A stretch of DNA of 64,000 nucleotides, taken from the NCBI RefSeq assembly GCF_014205875.1, contig NZ_JACHEN010000006.1:105308-169307 (forward strand), written 5' to 3'. The translations under genes and the position numbers were made by a program. This document shows positions 8,932-17,351 of this stretch, in pieces. The notes below the pieces were generated by a model that was given only the letters and a program-made list of their open reading frames with translations, was not told where the DNA came from and did no database searches. Numbering within the stretch: position 1 is the first letter of the stretch; every line of letters starts with the position of its first letter. The DNA comes from Anaerosolibacter carboniphilus (GTDB lineage: Bacteria; Bacillota; Clostridia; Peptostreptococcales; Thermotaleaceae).

Positions 8932-10107
8932 ATGTTGAATAGAAAGACATTATTTTGTATCGTAACTGGTTTATTTTGGTTTTCATTGTATGCATACATC
9001 CCTCAGATGACCAATTATGCCAAACAGATGGGTGCTTCATACAAGATGATTGGTATGATTACCAGTGCTTACGGGTTTAGTCAGACAATACTGAGAATAC
9101 CATTAGGAATTGTATCGGATGCATTGAATAGAAGAAAGATCTTTATTATTTCGGGACTTTTCGTCATTATATTTAGCACACTGGTGGTTTTTGTTCTCCC
9201 AAATGCATTTACTCTTTTGTTGGCTCGCTTTCTAGCAGGTGTTGCTGCTGCAACATGGATCAATTATACGGTAATGTTTTCTAGTTATTATGAATCATCT
9301 CAAGTATCTAAAGCCATGGGAATCATTAATTCAACCAATAAAGCCGGTCAGTTCGCAGCCGTGTTGGCGGGTGGATTCGTTTCTCTATATCTGGGGGTAC
9401 GTTATCTATTTCTGCTCAGTGCCATAGGCGCTATTGCAGGGTTTGTGCTAAGTTTGGCTATATGGGAAGAGAGAGAAATGTCAGACAAAAAGCCCTTTTC
9501 TTTTTCCAATGTACTTCTAATTTTAAAAAACAAAGATATCCTTGTGGTCTCTGTTTTAGCTACATTGTCCCAGTTGATCACATACTCTACAGCCTTTGGG
9601 TTTACACCACTGGTAGCCTCAAGTCTAGGAGCCAATAATTTTCAACTGAGTATGGTGGCCATTGCATTTAATTTTCCTCAAATTGCTTTTGCAGCACTAT
9701 CTGGAATTCTATTTGTGAAGCGTCTTGGTGAGAAAACTACACTGATGATTGGTTTTTGTATAAGTACAATTTTATGTATGCTCACACCTTTTACCTCGAG
9801 TGTGTCAATGTTATATGTGATTCAAACTATCAGTGGTATTGCCAATGCAATGACGTTTCCTTTGCTCATGGGATTGGCTATTCAAAATGTAGCATCGGAT
9901 TTGAGAACGACAATCATGGGCTTTTTTCAAGCAATGTATGGTATCGGCATGATTGTTGGACCGATCTTAATTGGCAGTGTTGGAGATCGATTTGGATTGG
10001 CTACGGGCTTTATTGTTACGGGTATGTTTGGACTCATTGCAATGATATCAATAGGCGTATTTGGAGTAAATGAGAGCAGATCCATTTCGAATTATACGAG
10101 CAATTAA
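8932..10107 (+). CDS. MFS transporter
   Basis: This is a 391-residue, 12-helix major facilitator protein. The loop after helix 2 reads GIVSDALNRRKIF, a clear MFS motif A (GxxxDxxxRRK), and a related GSVGDRFG occurs in the second half near residue 350. I chose ATG 8932 (after TGGGGAGAA); an upstream extension would run through the terminator hairpin. It lies between the TRAP operon and an IclR gene, so it may import a related organic acid or export a product. Substrate is not readable from sequence. E. coli also has MFS genes (ydiM, ydiN) beside its quinate/shikimate dehydrogenase gene ydiB. Confidence 0.85.
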   Translation: MLNRKTLFCIVTGLFWFSLYAYIPQMTNYAKQMGASYKMIGMITSAYGFSQTILRIPLGIVSDALNRRKIFIISGLFVIIFSTLVVFVLPNAFTLLLARFLAGVAAATWINYTVMFSSYYESSQVSKAMGIINSTNKAGQFAAVLAGGFVSLYLGVRYLFLLSAIGAIAGFVLSLAIWEEREMSDKKPFSFSNVLLILKNKDILVVSVLATLSQLITYSTAFGFTPLVASSLGANNFQLSMVAIAFNFPQIAFAALSGILFVKRLGEKTTLMIGFCISTILCMLTPFTSSVSMLYVIQTISGIANAMTFPLLMGLAIQNVASDLRTTIMGFFQAMYGIGMIVGPILIGSVGDRFGLATGFIVTGMFGLIAMISIGVFGVNESRSISNYTSN

Positions 10108-10120
10108 TTTATGGAAAAAA

Positions 10121-10136
10121 GTCAATTCTTCATTAT
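10121..10136 (+). repeat. 16-base element shared with the second iclR upstream region
   Basis: GTCAATTCTTCATTAT occurs here and again at 21581-21596, about 100-114 bases before the start codons of two paralogous iclR genes. The sequence between element and gene is otherwise only loosely alike, so the match may mark a conserved promoter or binding site kept after duplication. Confidence 0.5.
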
Positions 10137-10221
10137 CGCAGAGGAATCTTTAAAAATATATGGGTACTACGAAAAAAAGGAATGTCACTATTTTAGAAAA
10201 ATTTATCACAGGAGGATTGAC

Positions 10222-11010
10222 ATGGCTGAAAAATCGAGTGAAAACAGTGTACGTTCCATACAGAGGGCGCTCAATATTCTATTGTGCTTTAACTGGAGTG
10301 ATCGAGAGTTGACCTTGACGGAAATTGCAGAAAAGGCAGGACTGGCAAAATCAACCATATCCCGATTGTTAACCACTATGGAACTGGAAGGGTTTATTTC
10401 TAAGGATCAGAAAACCAATCGATACAAATTGGGACGTAATATTTATTATTTAGGGTTGATTGCAAAAGAAAGCTTGGATATAAGGAAAATCAGCCGACCT
10501 ATTATGGAGGAAATTTGTCAGGCATCCAAGGAAACTGTAAATCTATATTTATTGGATAATAGAGAGCGGGTATGCTTTGAGCAAGTAGAAAGTCCACAAG
10601 CTATAAAGCAATCTGTAAAAATCGGAGAGCGATTCGCCATATGGGCGGGGGCAACAGGAAAAGCCATATTGGCTCACTTGGGAGAACTCATTTGGTATGA
10701 AATGATAGAAGATATAAGAAGCCTCACAGAAAGTACAATTGTAGAACCAGATGCATTCATTGCCGAGTTGAAGCAGGTGAGAGAACAAGGATATGCAGTT
10801 AGCGTAGGAGAAAAGGATTATGAGGTAGGCTGTGTGGCTGGACCTATCTTTGATGTTCATAGAAAGGTCATTGGGTGTCTTGCCATATCAGGTCCTAGAT
10901 TTAGATTTCCAGACAATATAGATTTTTACAGCAGATTGGTAACAGAGGGTGCCAAAAAAATTTCTAATCAATTGGGATATTATGACAGAAGCCCAGAATA
11001 TATGGAATAA
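10222..11010 (+). CDS. IclR-family transcriptional regulator, copy 1
   Basis: The 262-residue regulator has an N-terminal winged helix-turn-helix (SVRSIQRALNILLCF through LTLTEIAEKAGLAKSTISRLLTTMELEGFI) and a C-terminal IclR effector domain containing GATGKAILAH and GCVAGPIFDVHRKVIGCLAISGP. I chose ATG 10222 behind AGGAGG; it aligns with the start of the paralogue at 21695. The two proteins match at roughly four of five positions. IclR proteins commonly control aromatic and hydroaromatic acid catabolism. It probably acts on the island's operators, including the inverted repeat at 213-229. Confidence 0.88.
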   Translation: MAEKSSENSVRSIQRALNILLCFNWSDRELTLTEIAEKAGLAKSTISRLLTTMELEGFISKDQKTNRYKLGRNIYYLGLIAKESLDIRKISRPIMEEICQASKETVNLYLLDNRERVCFEQVESPQAIKQSVKIGERFAIWAGATGKAILAHLGELIWYEMIEDIRSLTESTIVEPDAFIAELKQVREQGYAVSVGEKDYEVGCVAGPIFDVHRKVIGCLAISGPRFRFPDNIDFYSRLVTEGAKKISNQLGYYDRSPEYME

Positions 11011-11033
11011 GTAAGATAGATAGGTGATAATGG

Positions 11034-11957
11034 ATGGAAAATTCACGAAACACGAATCGATTCAGCACCACAGACATACTACTGGTTTTTGTAGCTATCA
11101 TTTGGGGATTAAATTATGTCGTGACAAAAATTTCATTAAGAGAGATGAATCCTCTGGTATTCAATAGTTTGCGATTTGTTATTGGAGCGGTTATTTGCTG
11201 GATCATTTTACTGTTAAAGGAAAAAGATTTTAGGGTTAGCAAGAGAGAATTGGTACATTTATTGATGATGGGGATTGTAGCGCATGGTATCAACCAAGTG
11301 GCATTTGTATATGGTGTATCAAAAACTTCTGCATCGACGGCTTCCCTGATCTTGGCTGCCACACCTATGTGTGTGGCTTTCCTAGCAAGCCTGCTGAAGC
11401 TAGAAAAAGGAAATAATAAAACCATTATGGGTATTATTATTTCCTTTGCTGGTGTGGCCTTGGTGGTTATGGGTGCTGCTGGAGGTAAAGGTGTGTCGAT
11501 GGAATCTCATTTTGGGAATATACTCATCGTGATCGCCACTCTGTTTTGGAGCTTATATACGATCATGATTCGACTATATTTTAAAGATATATCCATTGTG
11601 AAAGTGACAACCTATTCAATGACCCTTACAGCAATTTTCTTTTCGATGATTTCATTAAAACCAATTTTGGCTGCAAGTTGGGACACGTATTCGTCGATCG
11701 CTTGGGGAGGTGTTGTTTTTTCAGGGGTCTTTGTATTTGGTATATCCTATATCCTTTGGAATATAGGGGTTCGAAAGGTAGGGGCCACTCGAACTTCAAT
11801 TTATGCGAATCTTCCGCCTTTCATCTCTATCTTGTCAGGATGGTTGATTTTGGGAGAAGTCATCACGAAGACCCAGCTCATGGGAGGTATGTTAATTATC
11901 TATGGACTGATATATGCCAGTCAAAAGAATAAGATTGGGCAGGACGAAGATACCTAA
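11034..11957 (+). CDS. EamA/DMT-family transporter
   Basis: The 307-residue membrane protein has ten hydrophobic segments in two EamA repeats. The opening IIWGLNYVVTKISLREMNPLVFNSLRF and the second-half IIVATLFWSLYTIMIRLY are typical of drug/metabolite transporters. It follows the IclR gene by 23 bases and is likely co-transcribed with it. Such proteins export or import small metabolites; no substrate can be assigned. The weak start context leaves ATG 11030 (different frame) excluded and ATG 11034 as the only sensible choice. Confidence 0.83.
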   Translation: MENSRNTNRFSTTDILLVFVAIIWGLNYVVTKISLREMNPLVFNSLRFVIGAVICWIILLLKEKDFRVSKRELVHLLMMGIVAHGINQVAFVYGVSKTSASTASLILAATPMCVAFLASLLKLEKGNNKTIMGIIISFAGVALVVMGAAGGKGVSMESHFGNILIVIATLFWSLYTIMIRLYFKDISIVKVTTYSMTLTAIFFSMISLKPILAASWDTYSSIAWGGVVFSGVFVFGISYILWNIGVRKVGATRTSIYANLPPFISILSGWLILGEVITKTQLMGGMLIIYGLIYASQKNKIGQDEDT

Positions 11958-12005
11958 ATAGAATGTGATTTTTAATACTCTTCATTTCATGAAGGAGGAA
12001 TGCAT

Positions 12006-12857
12006 ATGTCCAAAATGAAATTCGTAAAAGCTGAGGAGTCAGTTAAGATTGGAGAAGAGGCTTTTAAAGAAATTGACAATACTTCTATTGCATGGCTTGC
12101 AAGTGCAGGATTTTTGATAAATGCACGGGGAACTATCCTTTTAATTGATCCCGTATTAATGACAAGACCTGGCCAGAATGATATAAGCGAAGCGGGTTTG
12201 AAGATGAGTATTTCCTATCCTATTAAAGCTACAGATATACCTATAGCTGATGCTGTACTCTATACCCATCCAGATAATGATCATTTAGGTCATCATACCG
12301 CTCATATTCTTGCACAGTTAAATCCAAGATTCATTGGTCCACACACAGTATTTAATCGACTTGCGCAGATAGGTATAAATCCTAAAAATATTGAGACTTG
12401 TCGCACTGGTGATATCATTCATATTAAGAATGTTACGATAGAAGTAACTCCTGCAGATCATCCATGGCAGCTTCAGGACCCTCAGCGATGCGGTAAACCC
12501 TTTCGCAGTGGAGACTGTTGCGGCTTTATTGTCACAACACCGGATGTCCGTTGTTTTTTTCCTGGGGACACAAGACTTATGGAGGAACATTTAACAATCA
12601 GTGATATAGACCTTTTAGCGCTTGATGTTTCCATTGATCCATTTCATCTTAATCATCTAGGGGCAGTAGTGCTTGCGGATTCAATGCCTAATGCGCTATT
12701 AATCCCTATTCATTACGGTACCTATGATGTACCTGATAAACCTGCACATTTAGGTAATCCAGATGATGTGCTCAGGAAAGTGAAGAATGGAAGTAAAAGA
12801 GCGAGAATATTGGCACCTGGAGAAATGCTTACGTTAAAAAATGGAATTGAAATATAA
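12006..12857 (+). CDS. Metallo-beta-lactamase-fold hydrolase (UlaG-like)
   Basis: The 283-residue protein belongs to the metallo-beta-lactamase superfamily branch that includes UlaG, the L-ascorbate-6-phosphate lactonase. THPDNDHLGHH is a variant of the metal-binding HxHxDH motif. Further ligands are in TPADHPW, PGDTRL and the PIHYGTYD segment near the C terminus. I place the start at ATG 12006, seven bases after GAAGGAGG; ATG 12000 is too close. It may open a lactone formed during sugar-acid or hydroxy-acid breakdown, which would suit the surrounding island, but this is only inference. Confidence 0.75.
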   Translation: MSKMKFVKAEESVKIGEEAFKEIDNTSIAWLASAGFLINARGTILLIDPVLMTRPGQNDISEAGLKMSISYPIKATDIPIADAVLYTHPDNDHLGHHTAHILAQLNPRFIGPHTVFNRLAQIGINPKNIETCRTGDIIHIKNVTIEVTPADHPWQLQDPQRCGKPFRSGDCCGFIVTTPDVRCFFPGDTRLMEEHLTISDIDLLALDVSIDPFHLNHLGAVVLADSMPNALLIPIHYGTYDVPDKPAHLGNPDDVLRKVKNGSKRARILAPGEMLTLKNGIEI

Positions 12858-12860
12858 TGT

Positions 12861-12913
12861 GGGTCTTAAATCCTGATTTTTATTATATAAAGAAAGCTCA
12901 GGATTTAAGACCC
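12861..12913. terminator. Large inverted repeat between convergent genes, likely bidirectional terminator
   Basis: GGGTCTTAAATCCTGA (12861-12876) is complemented exactly at 12898-12913, with a 21-base AT-rich loop. It separates the UlaG-like gene from the convergent oxidoreductase gene. It lacks a clean T run on either side, so function as a terminator is likely but not certain. Confidence 0.6.
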
Positions 12914-12943
12914 TAAATAGAATGCAGACTATACGAAAATATC

Positions 12944-14116
12944 CTATAGATATATTGTTCGACCTTCACTGGCGGATTGATAAGCAGCATACATAATTTT
13001 TGTTGTCTCATACGCCAATTCAATATCAGATTGAGGTTTCCTTCCATAAGATACACACTCAACGAAATCTTGAAGCTCATAAACATATCCTCTTAAAAAT
13101 TCGTCAATCAGAAAAATGTTATTCCAACCTGTTTTTTCAGGCATCATCTCAGCAAAATAAATATCGCCCAAACCCTCTTGGTCTAAGAAATAGGTCTGCA
13201 GATTATTGGCAGGGGTAATGTTGCACATAAGGGCTCCGTCATTGGCATAAATCTCAATATAATTTTTCGTTCCACCTAATACATTATCACTTGCAATAAC
13301 GATAGCCTTCGTATTGTCAGAAAATGTTAAAGTAACGTTTGAAAAATCTTCTACGTCAATGGGATTGCTGGTTAAATGTCTCCTATCATATTCGGTGAGA
13401 CATTTGCCGATATGGCCCATATCAGCGTTTACACTCACTACATATATTTTCTCGTTTCTCGCTTGGGCTTCCACCTGTTTTAGCCACAAGATACCAGAAA
13501 GAGGGTGACATCCCGTTCTCATGAGTGAACCACCGCCTGTTTTATCCCATTGACCTGCTACTGGCGAGGATGAGCCTCTCAAACTTTCTTCACCCTTCAT
13601 AAAGACAAGCTTACTCTTTTTTGTTCTAATGATTTCAGCAGTTTTCGTTACCGATGGACAATATACATAGTTCTCAGCATACATAAAGAGTTTATCGCTG
13701 GCTTCAACGACTTTTTTCACTTCATCCATGTGTTTCACTACTTTTTCATACATCTTTGCTTTAGAAACTTTTGTCCCTATGGGTTTTTCATCACCGTCTT
13801 CTCCGAAATAGCCTGTTAAAGGTTTTTCACAAACCACATGTTTTCCTGCGTTTAAAGCTCTAATGGTTATATCGATATGAGATGCAGGAGGAGTTACAAT
13901 ATCGATGATGTCAATTTCGGGATCGTGTAGTACTTCTTCTATATTGGATGTAATATTTTGAATGCCAAACTTTTGCCCAAAGCTTTTCGCTTTTTCTAAA
14001 TCAATGTCTACCAAGGTTTTAATTCTTACGGGGACACCATGAACCTTTGCATACCCATTGGCATGTAAAAATGCTCCATAACCCCCTCCAATTAAAGCTA
14101 CATTGACAGTCTTCAT
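12944..14116 (-). CDS. Gfo/Idh/MocA-family oxidoreductase
   Basis: The 390-residue protein begins with a Rossmann fold (VALIGGGYGAFLHANGYA) and has the family motif CEKPLTG near residue 95, followed by the C-terminal alpha/beta substrate domain. Members oxidise or reduce sugars, cyclitols and their acids with NAD(P). I start it at the ATG complementary to 14114-14116, behind a GGTGG-type ribosome site; an upstream extension lacks one. It is divergent from a LacI regulator, and three copies of the CCGAATCGATTCGG-type palindrome lie in between. Its substrate is therefore probably the LacI inducer or a relative of it. Confidence 0.85.
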   Translation of the reverse strand: MKTVNVALIGGGYGAFLHANGYAKVHGVPVRIKTLVDIDLEKAKSFGQKFGIQNITSNIEEVLHDPEIDIIDIVTPPASHIDITIRALNAGKHVVCEKPLTGYFGEDGDEKPIGTKVSKAKMYEKVVKHMDEVKKVVEASDKLFMYAENYVYCPSVTKTAEIIRTKKSKLVFMKGEESLRGSSSPVAGQWDKTGGGSLMRTGCHPLSGILWLKQVEAQARNEKIYVVSVNADMGHIGKCLTEYDRRHLTSNPIDVEDFSNVTLTFSDNTKAIVIASDNVLGGTKNYIEIYANDGALMCNITPANNLQTYFLDQEGLGDIYFAEMMPEKTGWNNIFLIDEFLRGYVYELQDFVECVSYGRKPQSDIELAYETTKIMYAAYQSASEGRTIYL

Positions 14117-14173
14117 TTTATGACCACCTTTCAAATGAAATAATATGTATGATTGCAAAACAGGCCTGGCACA

Positions 14174-14193
14174 ATGCCGAATCGATTCGGCAT
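14174..14193. promoter_or_regulatory. LacI-type operator A1
   Basis: A perfect 20-base palindrome is centred on AATCGATT and flanked by ATGCCG/CGGCAT. It is the best of a series of related sites in the divergent region between the oxidoreductase and the LacI gene. A central CG dinucleotide is typical of LacI-family operators. Confidence 0.8.
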
Positions 14194-14245
14194 GACTTAA
14201 AAAATATAATCCTAATTTTGTTGGATAAGAATGAAAAAAAGATTC

Positions 14246-14259
14246 CCGAATCGATTCGG
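14246..14259. promoter_or_regulatory. LacI-type operator A2
   Basis: CCGAATCGATTCGG is a perfect 14-base palindrome identical to the core of the site at 14174-14193. Its centre lies 69 bases from that site. Confidence 0.78.
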
Positions 14260-14286
14260 TGTCAAGTATAAAAAAAGAAGCATTTC

Positions 14287-14300
14287 CCGGAACGATTCGA
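14287..14300. promoter_or_regulatory. LacI-type operator A3 (degenerate)
   Basis: CCGGAACGATTCGA matches the A-type operator with substitutions in the left arm. Its centre is 41 bases from operator A2. It probably contributes to cooperative or looped repression of the divergent genes. Confidence 0.55.
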
Positions 14301-14400
14301 TATCTAAATTATATTCCGAAGCTCATATGGTGTCAATAGGAATTATCTAAAAATTTTTTCGAATGAAGTAGCCTAGCAATTCCCTGTTTATGATGGGTTG

Positions 14401-14436
14401 AATCGATTGACGGTATGATTCTCTATTTGCTATACT
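14401..14436 (+). promoter_or_regulatory. Promoter of the first lacI gene with an overlapping operator core
   Basis: TTGACG (14407-14412) and TATACT (14431-14436) are spaced by 18 bases. The -35 box overlaps AATCGATT (14401-14408), the core of the A-type operator. This arrangement suggests that the regulator represses itself. Confidence 0.6.
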
Positions 14437-14475
14437 AAAGGTGATTGACTAGATGTGTTCCATTGGAGGATTATT

Positions 14476-15510
14476 ATGAAGCAAAGGAAAACTGGGAATA
14501 TAACATTACAAGAGGTAGCAAATCATGCCGGGGTATCTAAAACCACTGCTTCTGTTGCTCTAAACGGTGGGGATTATGTTTCTGAAGAAACTAGACATAA
14601 AGTCATTGTTGCTGCTCAAGAATTGGGTTATGTATACAATCGGGCTGCTGCCAGCTTGCGTTCAAATGCTTCTTCAACAGTAGGACTGATCATTCCAGAT
14701 TTAGATAATTCTTTCTATACAGCGCTGCTAAGCGGCGTGAATACTGCACTCAATAAGCTTGAAAATACCATACTCTTAGGTTCCACCAATGAGTCCCTGA
14801 CGGTACAGGACCGGCTTATTTCTTCAATGCTTGAATATAGGGTTTGTGGCATTATTCTATTTGCAGTTTTAGGAAGTTCAAACGAATTAATTGCTAGGAT
14901 TAAAAATCTAGGAATTCCTGTGGTACTGGTGAATCGAAACTTCTCTGAATTCACCTGCGATTATATAGGTATAGATGATGTCTTGGCGGGTCAATTAGCC
15001 ACCGAACACCTTGTAGAAAGAGGCCATCGTAGAATTGCATACCTTGGGGGTACATCGGAGCTTTCTTCTTGGTATAAACGTAGAGAAGGCTATGAAAGGG
15101 TTCTTAAGGAACATCAAATACAAATAGATGAATCATTGATCATTGAAGGGCCCCCTACACAAGAGTCAGGGTACAAATTGGCAGAAGAAATTCTAAAGTT
15201 AGATAAAAAGCCATCGGGGATATTTTGTTTTAATGATGTTATTGCAATTGGGGCTATGATGAAGCTTGAGGAAAATGGCATTATTCCTGGCCGTGATATT
15301 GCCATTGTTGGTGTAGATGACATACCTGAAGCCTCCATTATAAAGCCTAAACTTACGACCGTGTCTTCTTATCCCTTTCTTAGGGGAGTCAAGGCCGCAA
15401 ATATTTTACATGAAAGGATTAATGGTTATGCTGGGGAACCACAGAGTATTATCATAGAACCACAGCTTATAATAAGAGATTCAAGTAATTCAGAGAGAAT
15501 AAATCAATAG
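14476..15510 (+). CDS. LacI-family transcriptional regulator 1
   Basis: The 344-residue regulator has an N-terminal LacI helix-turn-helix (ITLQEVANHAGVSKTTASVALNGG), the hinge helix AAASLRSNAS, and a periplasmic-binding-protein-like effector domain starting at VGLIIPDLDN. The start ATG 14476 follows TGGAGG. It is divergent from the Gfo/Idh/MocA oxidoreductase, with palindromic operators in between, so it most likely represses that gene and itself. A paralogue lies convergently at 15614-16654. The two recognition helices differ (VSKTTASVALNG against VSRSTASLALRG), matching two different operator classes in this stretch. Confidence 0.9.
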   Translation: MKQRKTGNITLQEVANHAGVSKTTASVALNGGDYVSEETRHKVIVAAQELGYVYNRAAASLRSNASSTVGLIIPDLDNSFYTALLSGVNTALNKLENTILLGSTNESLTVQDRLISSMLEYRVCGIILFAVLGSSNELIARIKNLGIPVVLVNRNFSEFTCDYIGIDDVLAGQLATEHLVERGHRRIAYLGGTSELSSWYKRREGYERVLKEHQIQIDESLIIEGPPTQESGYKLAEEILKLDKKPSGIFCFNDVIAIGAMMKLEENGIIPGRDIAIVGVDDIPEASIIKPKLTTVSSYPFLRGVKAANILHERINGYAGEPQSIIIEPQLIIRDSSNSERINQ

Positions 15511-15527
15511 GATTTTTAGAAATGAAG

Positions 15528-15562
15528 AAAGATAGCCAATTAAGTAATGAAGGCTATCTTTT
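15528..15562. terminator. Terminator between convergent lacI genes
   Basis: AAAGATAGCC pairs with GGCTATCTTT around a 14-base loop, with T bases following on the plus strand and A bases preceding it. It can serve both converging genes. Confidence 0.8.
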
Positions 15563-15613
15563 TGCGTGTTAAAATATTCGAATGTTGAAAGAAATGTAAC
15601 TTCACGGCATGAT

Positions 15614-16654
15614 CTAAGGATGGATCTCATCTTTATATGAGCAAGATTCCCGTATGATAAGCTCAGGCTGTATGATGATAGACTGAGGAGGTTCATTAGT
15701 AAGCCCCTCCATACGTTGATATAACAGACTAGCCGCTCTGGCGCCTCTAAGCATGGGGAAGGATGAAACCGTTGTAAGCTTTGGTGTGAATATAGATGCT
15801 TCAGGGATATCATCAACTCCGAGAATGGCCATATCATACCCTGGCTCGAGACCCCTTTCCTTAAGTTTCATCATTGCTCCGATGGCAACAATATCATTAT
15901 AGCAAAAGACAGCAGTGGGCGGTGTTTGGAAATTGAGGATCTTTTCCATGAGTTCATATCCACTCTCACGGGTAGCAGCGCCCTCAATGATTAAAGTATG
16001 ATCAATATCCAGCCCTGCTTTGGTATGGGCATTTATATATCCTTGTTTGCGCTCCCGCCAAGAAGAAAGTTTAGAGAAACCGCCTATAAAAGCAATCTGA
16101 CGATGACCTTTCTCAATGAGATGTTCTGTAGCAATTTGTCCAGCAGCCAAATCATCGATTCCAATATAATCAAATGAACGCTCTGGAAAATTTCTATTGA
16201 TCAAGACAACAGGTATTCCTACTTGTTTGATTCGATTGATCAGATCCTTTGGTGTATCTGGGACTGCGAAAAGAATAATGCCTCCTACACGATACTCCAG
16301 CATCGTAGAAATAAGACGCTCTTGAATAGCGCACGACTCAAAGGTGGTACCTAAAAGGGGAGTAATGTTATATTTATTTAACTGCTCGTTGATGCCAATC
16401 AGAAGGGCCGTATAAAATGGGTTATCAAGATCTGCAAAAACCAAACCAACAGAAGAAGAAGATTTGGAACGTAAACTTGCTGCACTACGATCATAAACAT
16501 AACCCAATTCTCGCATGGACTCGAAAACTTTTTCTCGTGTCTCTGCGGATACATAACGGCCACCCCTTAGGGCCAAGGAAGCCGTCGATCGAGATACACC
16601 AGCATGTTTTGCTACCTGCAATAAGGTTACATGGGTTGGTTTGTCTTGTTTCAT
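15614..16654 (-). CDS. LacI-family transcriptional regulator 2
   Basis: The 346-residue paralogue of the neighbouring regulator has helix-turn-helix VTLLQVAKHAGVSRSTASLALRGG, hinge helix SAASLRSKSS and effector domain from VGLVFADLDN. Its start is preceded by GGAGG (minus strand). It points away from the CoA-transferase operon that starts at 17352. Two copies of a GGATCGATCC-type palindrome flank that operon's transcription start, and a weaker one lies at 16826-16837. I infer that this protein represses the CoA-transferase operon. Confidence 0.9.
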   Translation of the reverse strand: MKQDKPTHVTLLQVAKHAGVSRSTASLALRGGRYVSAETREKVFESMRELGYVYDRSAASLRSKSSSSVGLVFADLDNPFYTALLIGINEQLNKYNITPLLGTTFESCAIQERLISTMLEYRVGGIILFAVPDTPKDLINRIKQVGIPVVLINRNFPERSFDYIGIDDLAAGQIATEHLIEKGHRQIAFIGGFSKLSSWRERKQGYINAHTKAGLDIDHTLIIEGAATRESGYELMEKILNFQTPPTAVFCYNDIVAIGAMMKLKERGLEPGYDMAILGVDDIPEASIFTPKLTTVSSFPMLRGARAASLLYQRMEGLTNEPPQSIIIQPELIIRESCSYKDEIHP

Positions 16655-17129
16655 TGGAACCTCCTAACTTTAAACATAAAATCCAAACAAGAATAAAATA
16701 TCAATGTTGAATTTAAGAGTAGTACTCAGATGCATAATATTTTCTAATCAGAAATTGGTAGACTATCTAATTAGACGAAGGATTTTCAGTGTAGTTTTTG
16801 ATCTTGTAATGATTGAAATCATTACAAGATCGATCTTAGATCATCTAAACAAATAACTATATTAACTAAGGGATGAGATACACCTAAAAGAGAACAAACA
16901 TTGCCATTTCATATTGATAATTGGACATGCTAAAATTGATCCTATTATATCATGAATAAATTGTCAGTGTCAATTTAATGGGCAAATTCCAACAGGTTTG
17001 CTCTTGTGATACATGTATATATTTGACCATGATGACGAATTGTAGACTGAAAGCAGCCAAGGATCTTCCAAATATCTATTAGAAGGGCAAATCAGTTTTA
17101 GAAGCATATGAAAAATAATTTGAAAATTA
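16655..17129. other. Gene-free regulatory stretch between lacI 2 and the CoA-transferase operon
   Basis: No convincing open reading frame is present. The stretch holds a long perfect palindrome at 16801-16830, a weak GATCGATC palindrome at 16826-16837, and otherwise AT-rich DNA. The promoter and two strong operators of the next operon follow directly. Confidence 0.6.
16801..16830. repeat. Perfect 30-base palindrome
   Basis: ATCTTGTAATGATT is followed by GA and its exact complement. There is no T run on the downstream side of either strand, so it does not look like a terminator. It overlaps the start of the palindrome AAGATCGATCTT (16826-16837), a relative of the B-type LacI operator. Confidence 0.75.
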
Positions 17130-17159
17130 TTGACAATGGTCTATGCAGGAGAGTATAAT
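17130..17159 (+). promoter_or_regulatory. Sigma-A promoter of the CoA-transferase operon
   Basis: A consensus TTGACA (17130-17135) and TATAAT (17154-17159) are spaced by 18 bases. Transcription should start near 17166, just before the operator at 17175-17188. Confidence 0.8.
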
Positions 17160-17174
17160 TAGATCAAACATACA

Positions 17175-17188
17175 TCGGATCGATCCGA
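17175..17188. promoter_or_regulatory. LacI-type operator B1
   Basis: TCGGATCGATCCGA is a perfect 14-base palindrome with a central CG, lying about ten bases downstream of the expected transcription start. It differs from the A-type operators of the neighbouring lacI gene in the bases flanking ATCGAT. Confidence 0.8.
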
Positions 17189-17252
17189 GAACGATGCTAT
17201 GCTGAGGGGCATAAATTGAGGTCATAAAGATAAATACTTTATCTGTAATTTA

Positions 17253-17266
17253 TCGGATCGATCCAA
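17253..17266. promoter_or_regulatory. LacI-type operator B2
   Basis: TCGGATCGATCCAA matches operator B1 at 13 of 14 positions and lies 78 bases downstream of it, within the untranslated leader. The pair could support DNA looping. Confidence 0.75.
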
Positions 17267-17351
17267 TACGTGTCATATAGGTTTTGAAATAAAAAAAGAT
17301 TTAAAGCCATAAAACATATGTACAGTGAGTTTAGAATTAAGGAGTGATAAA

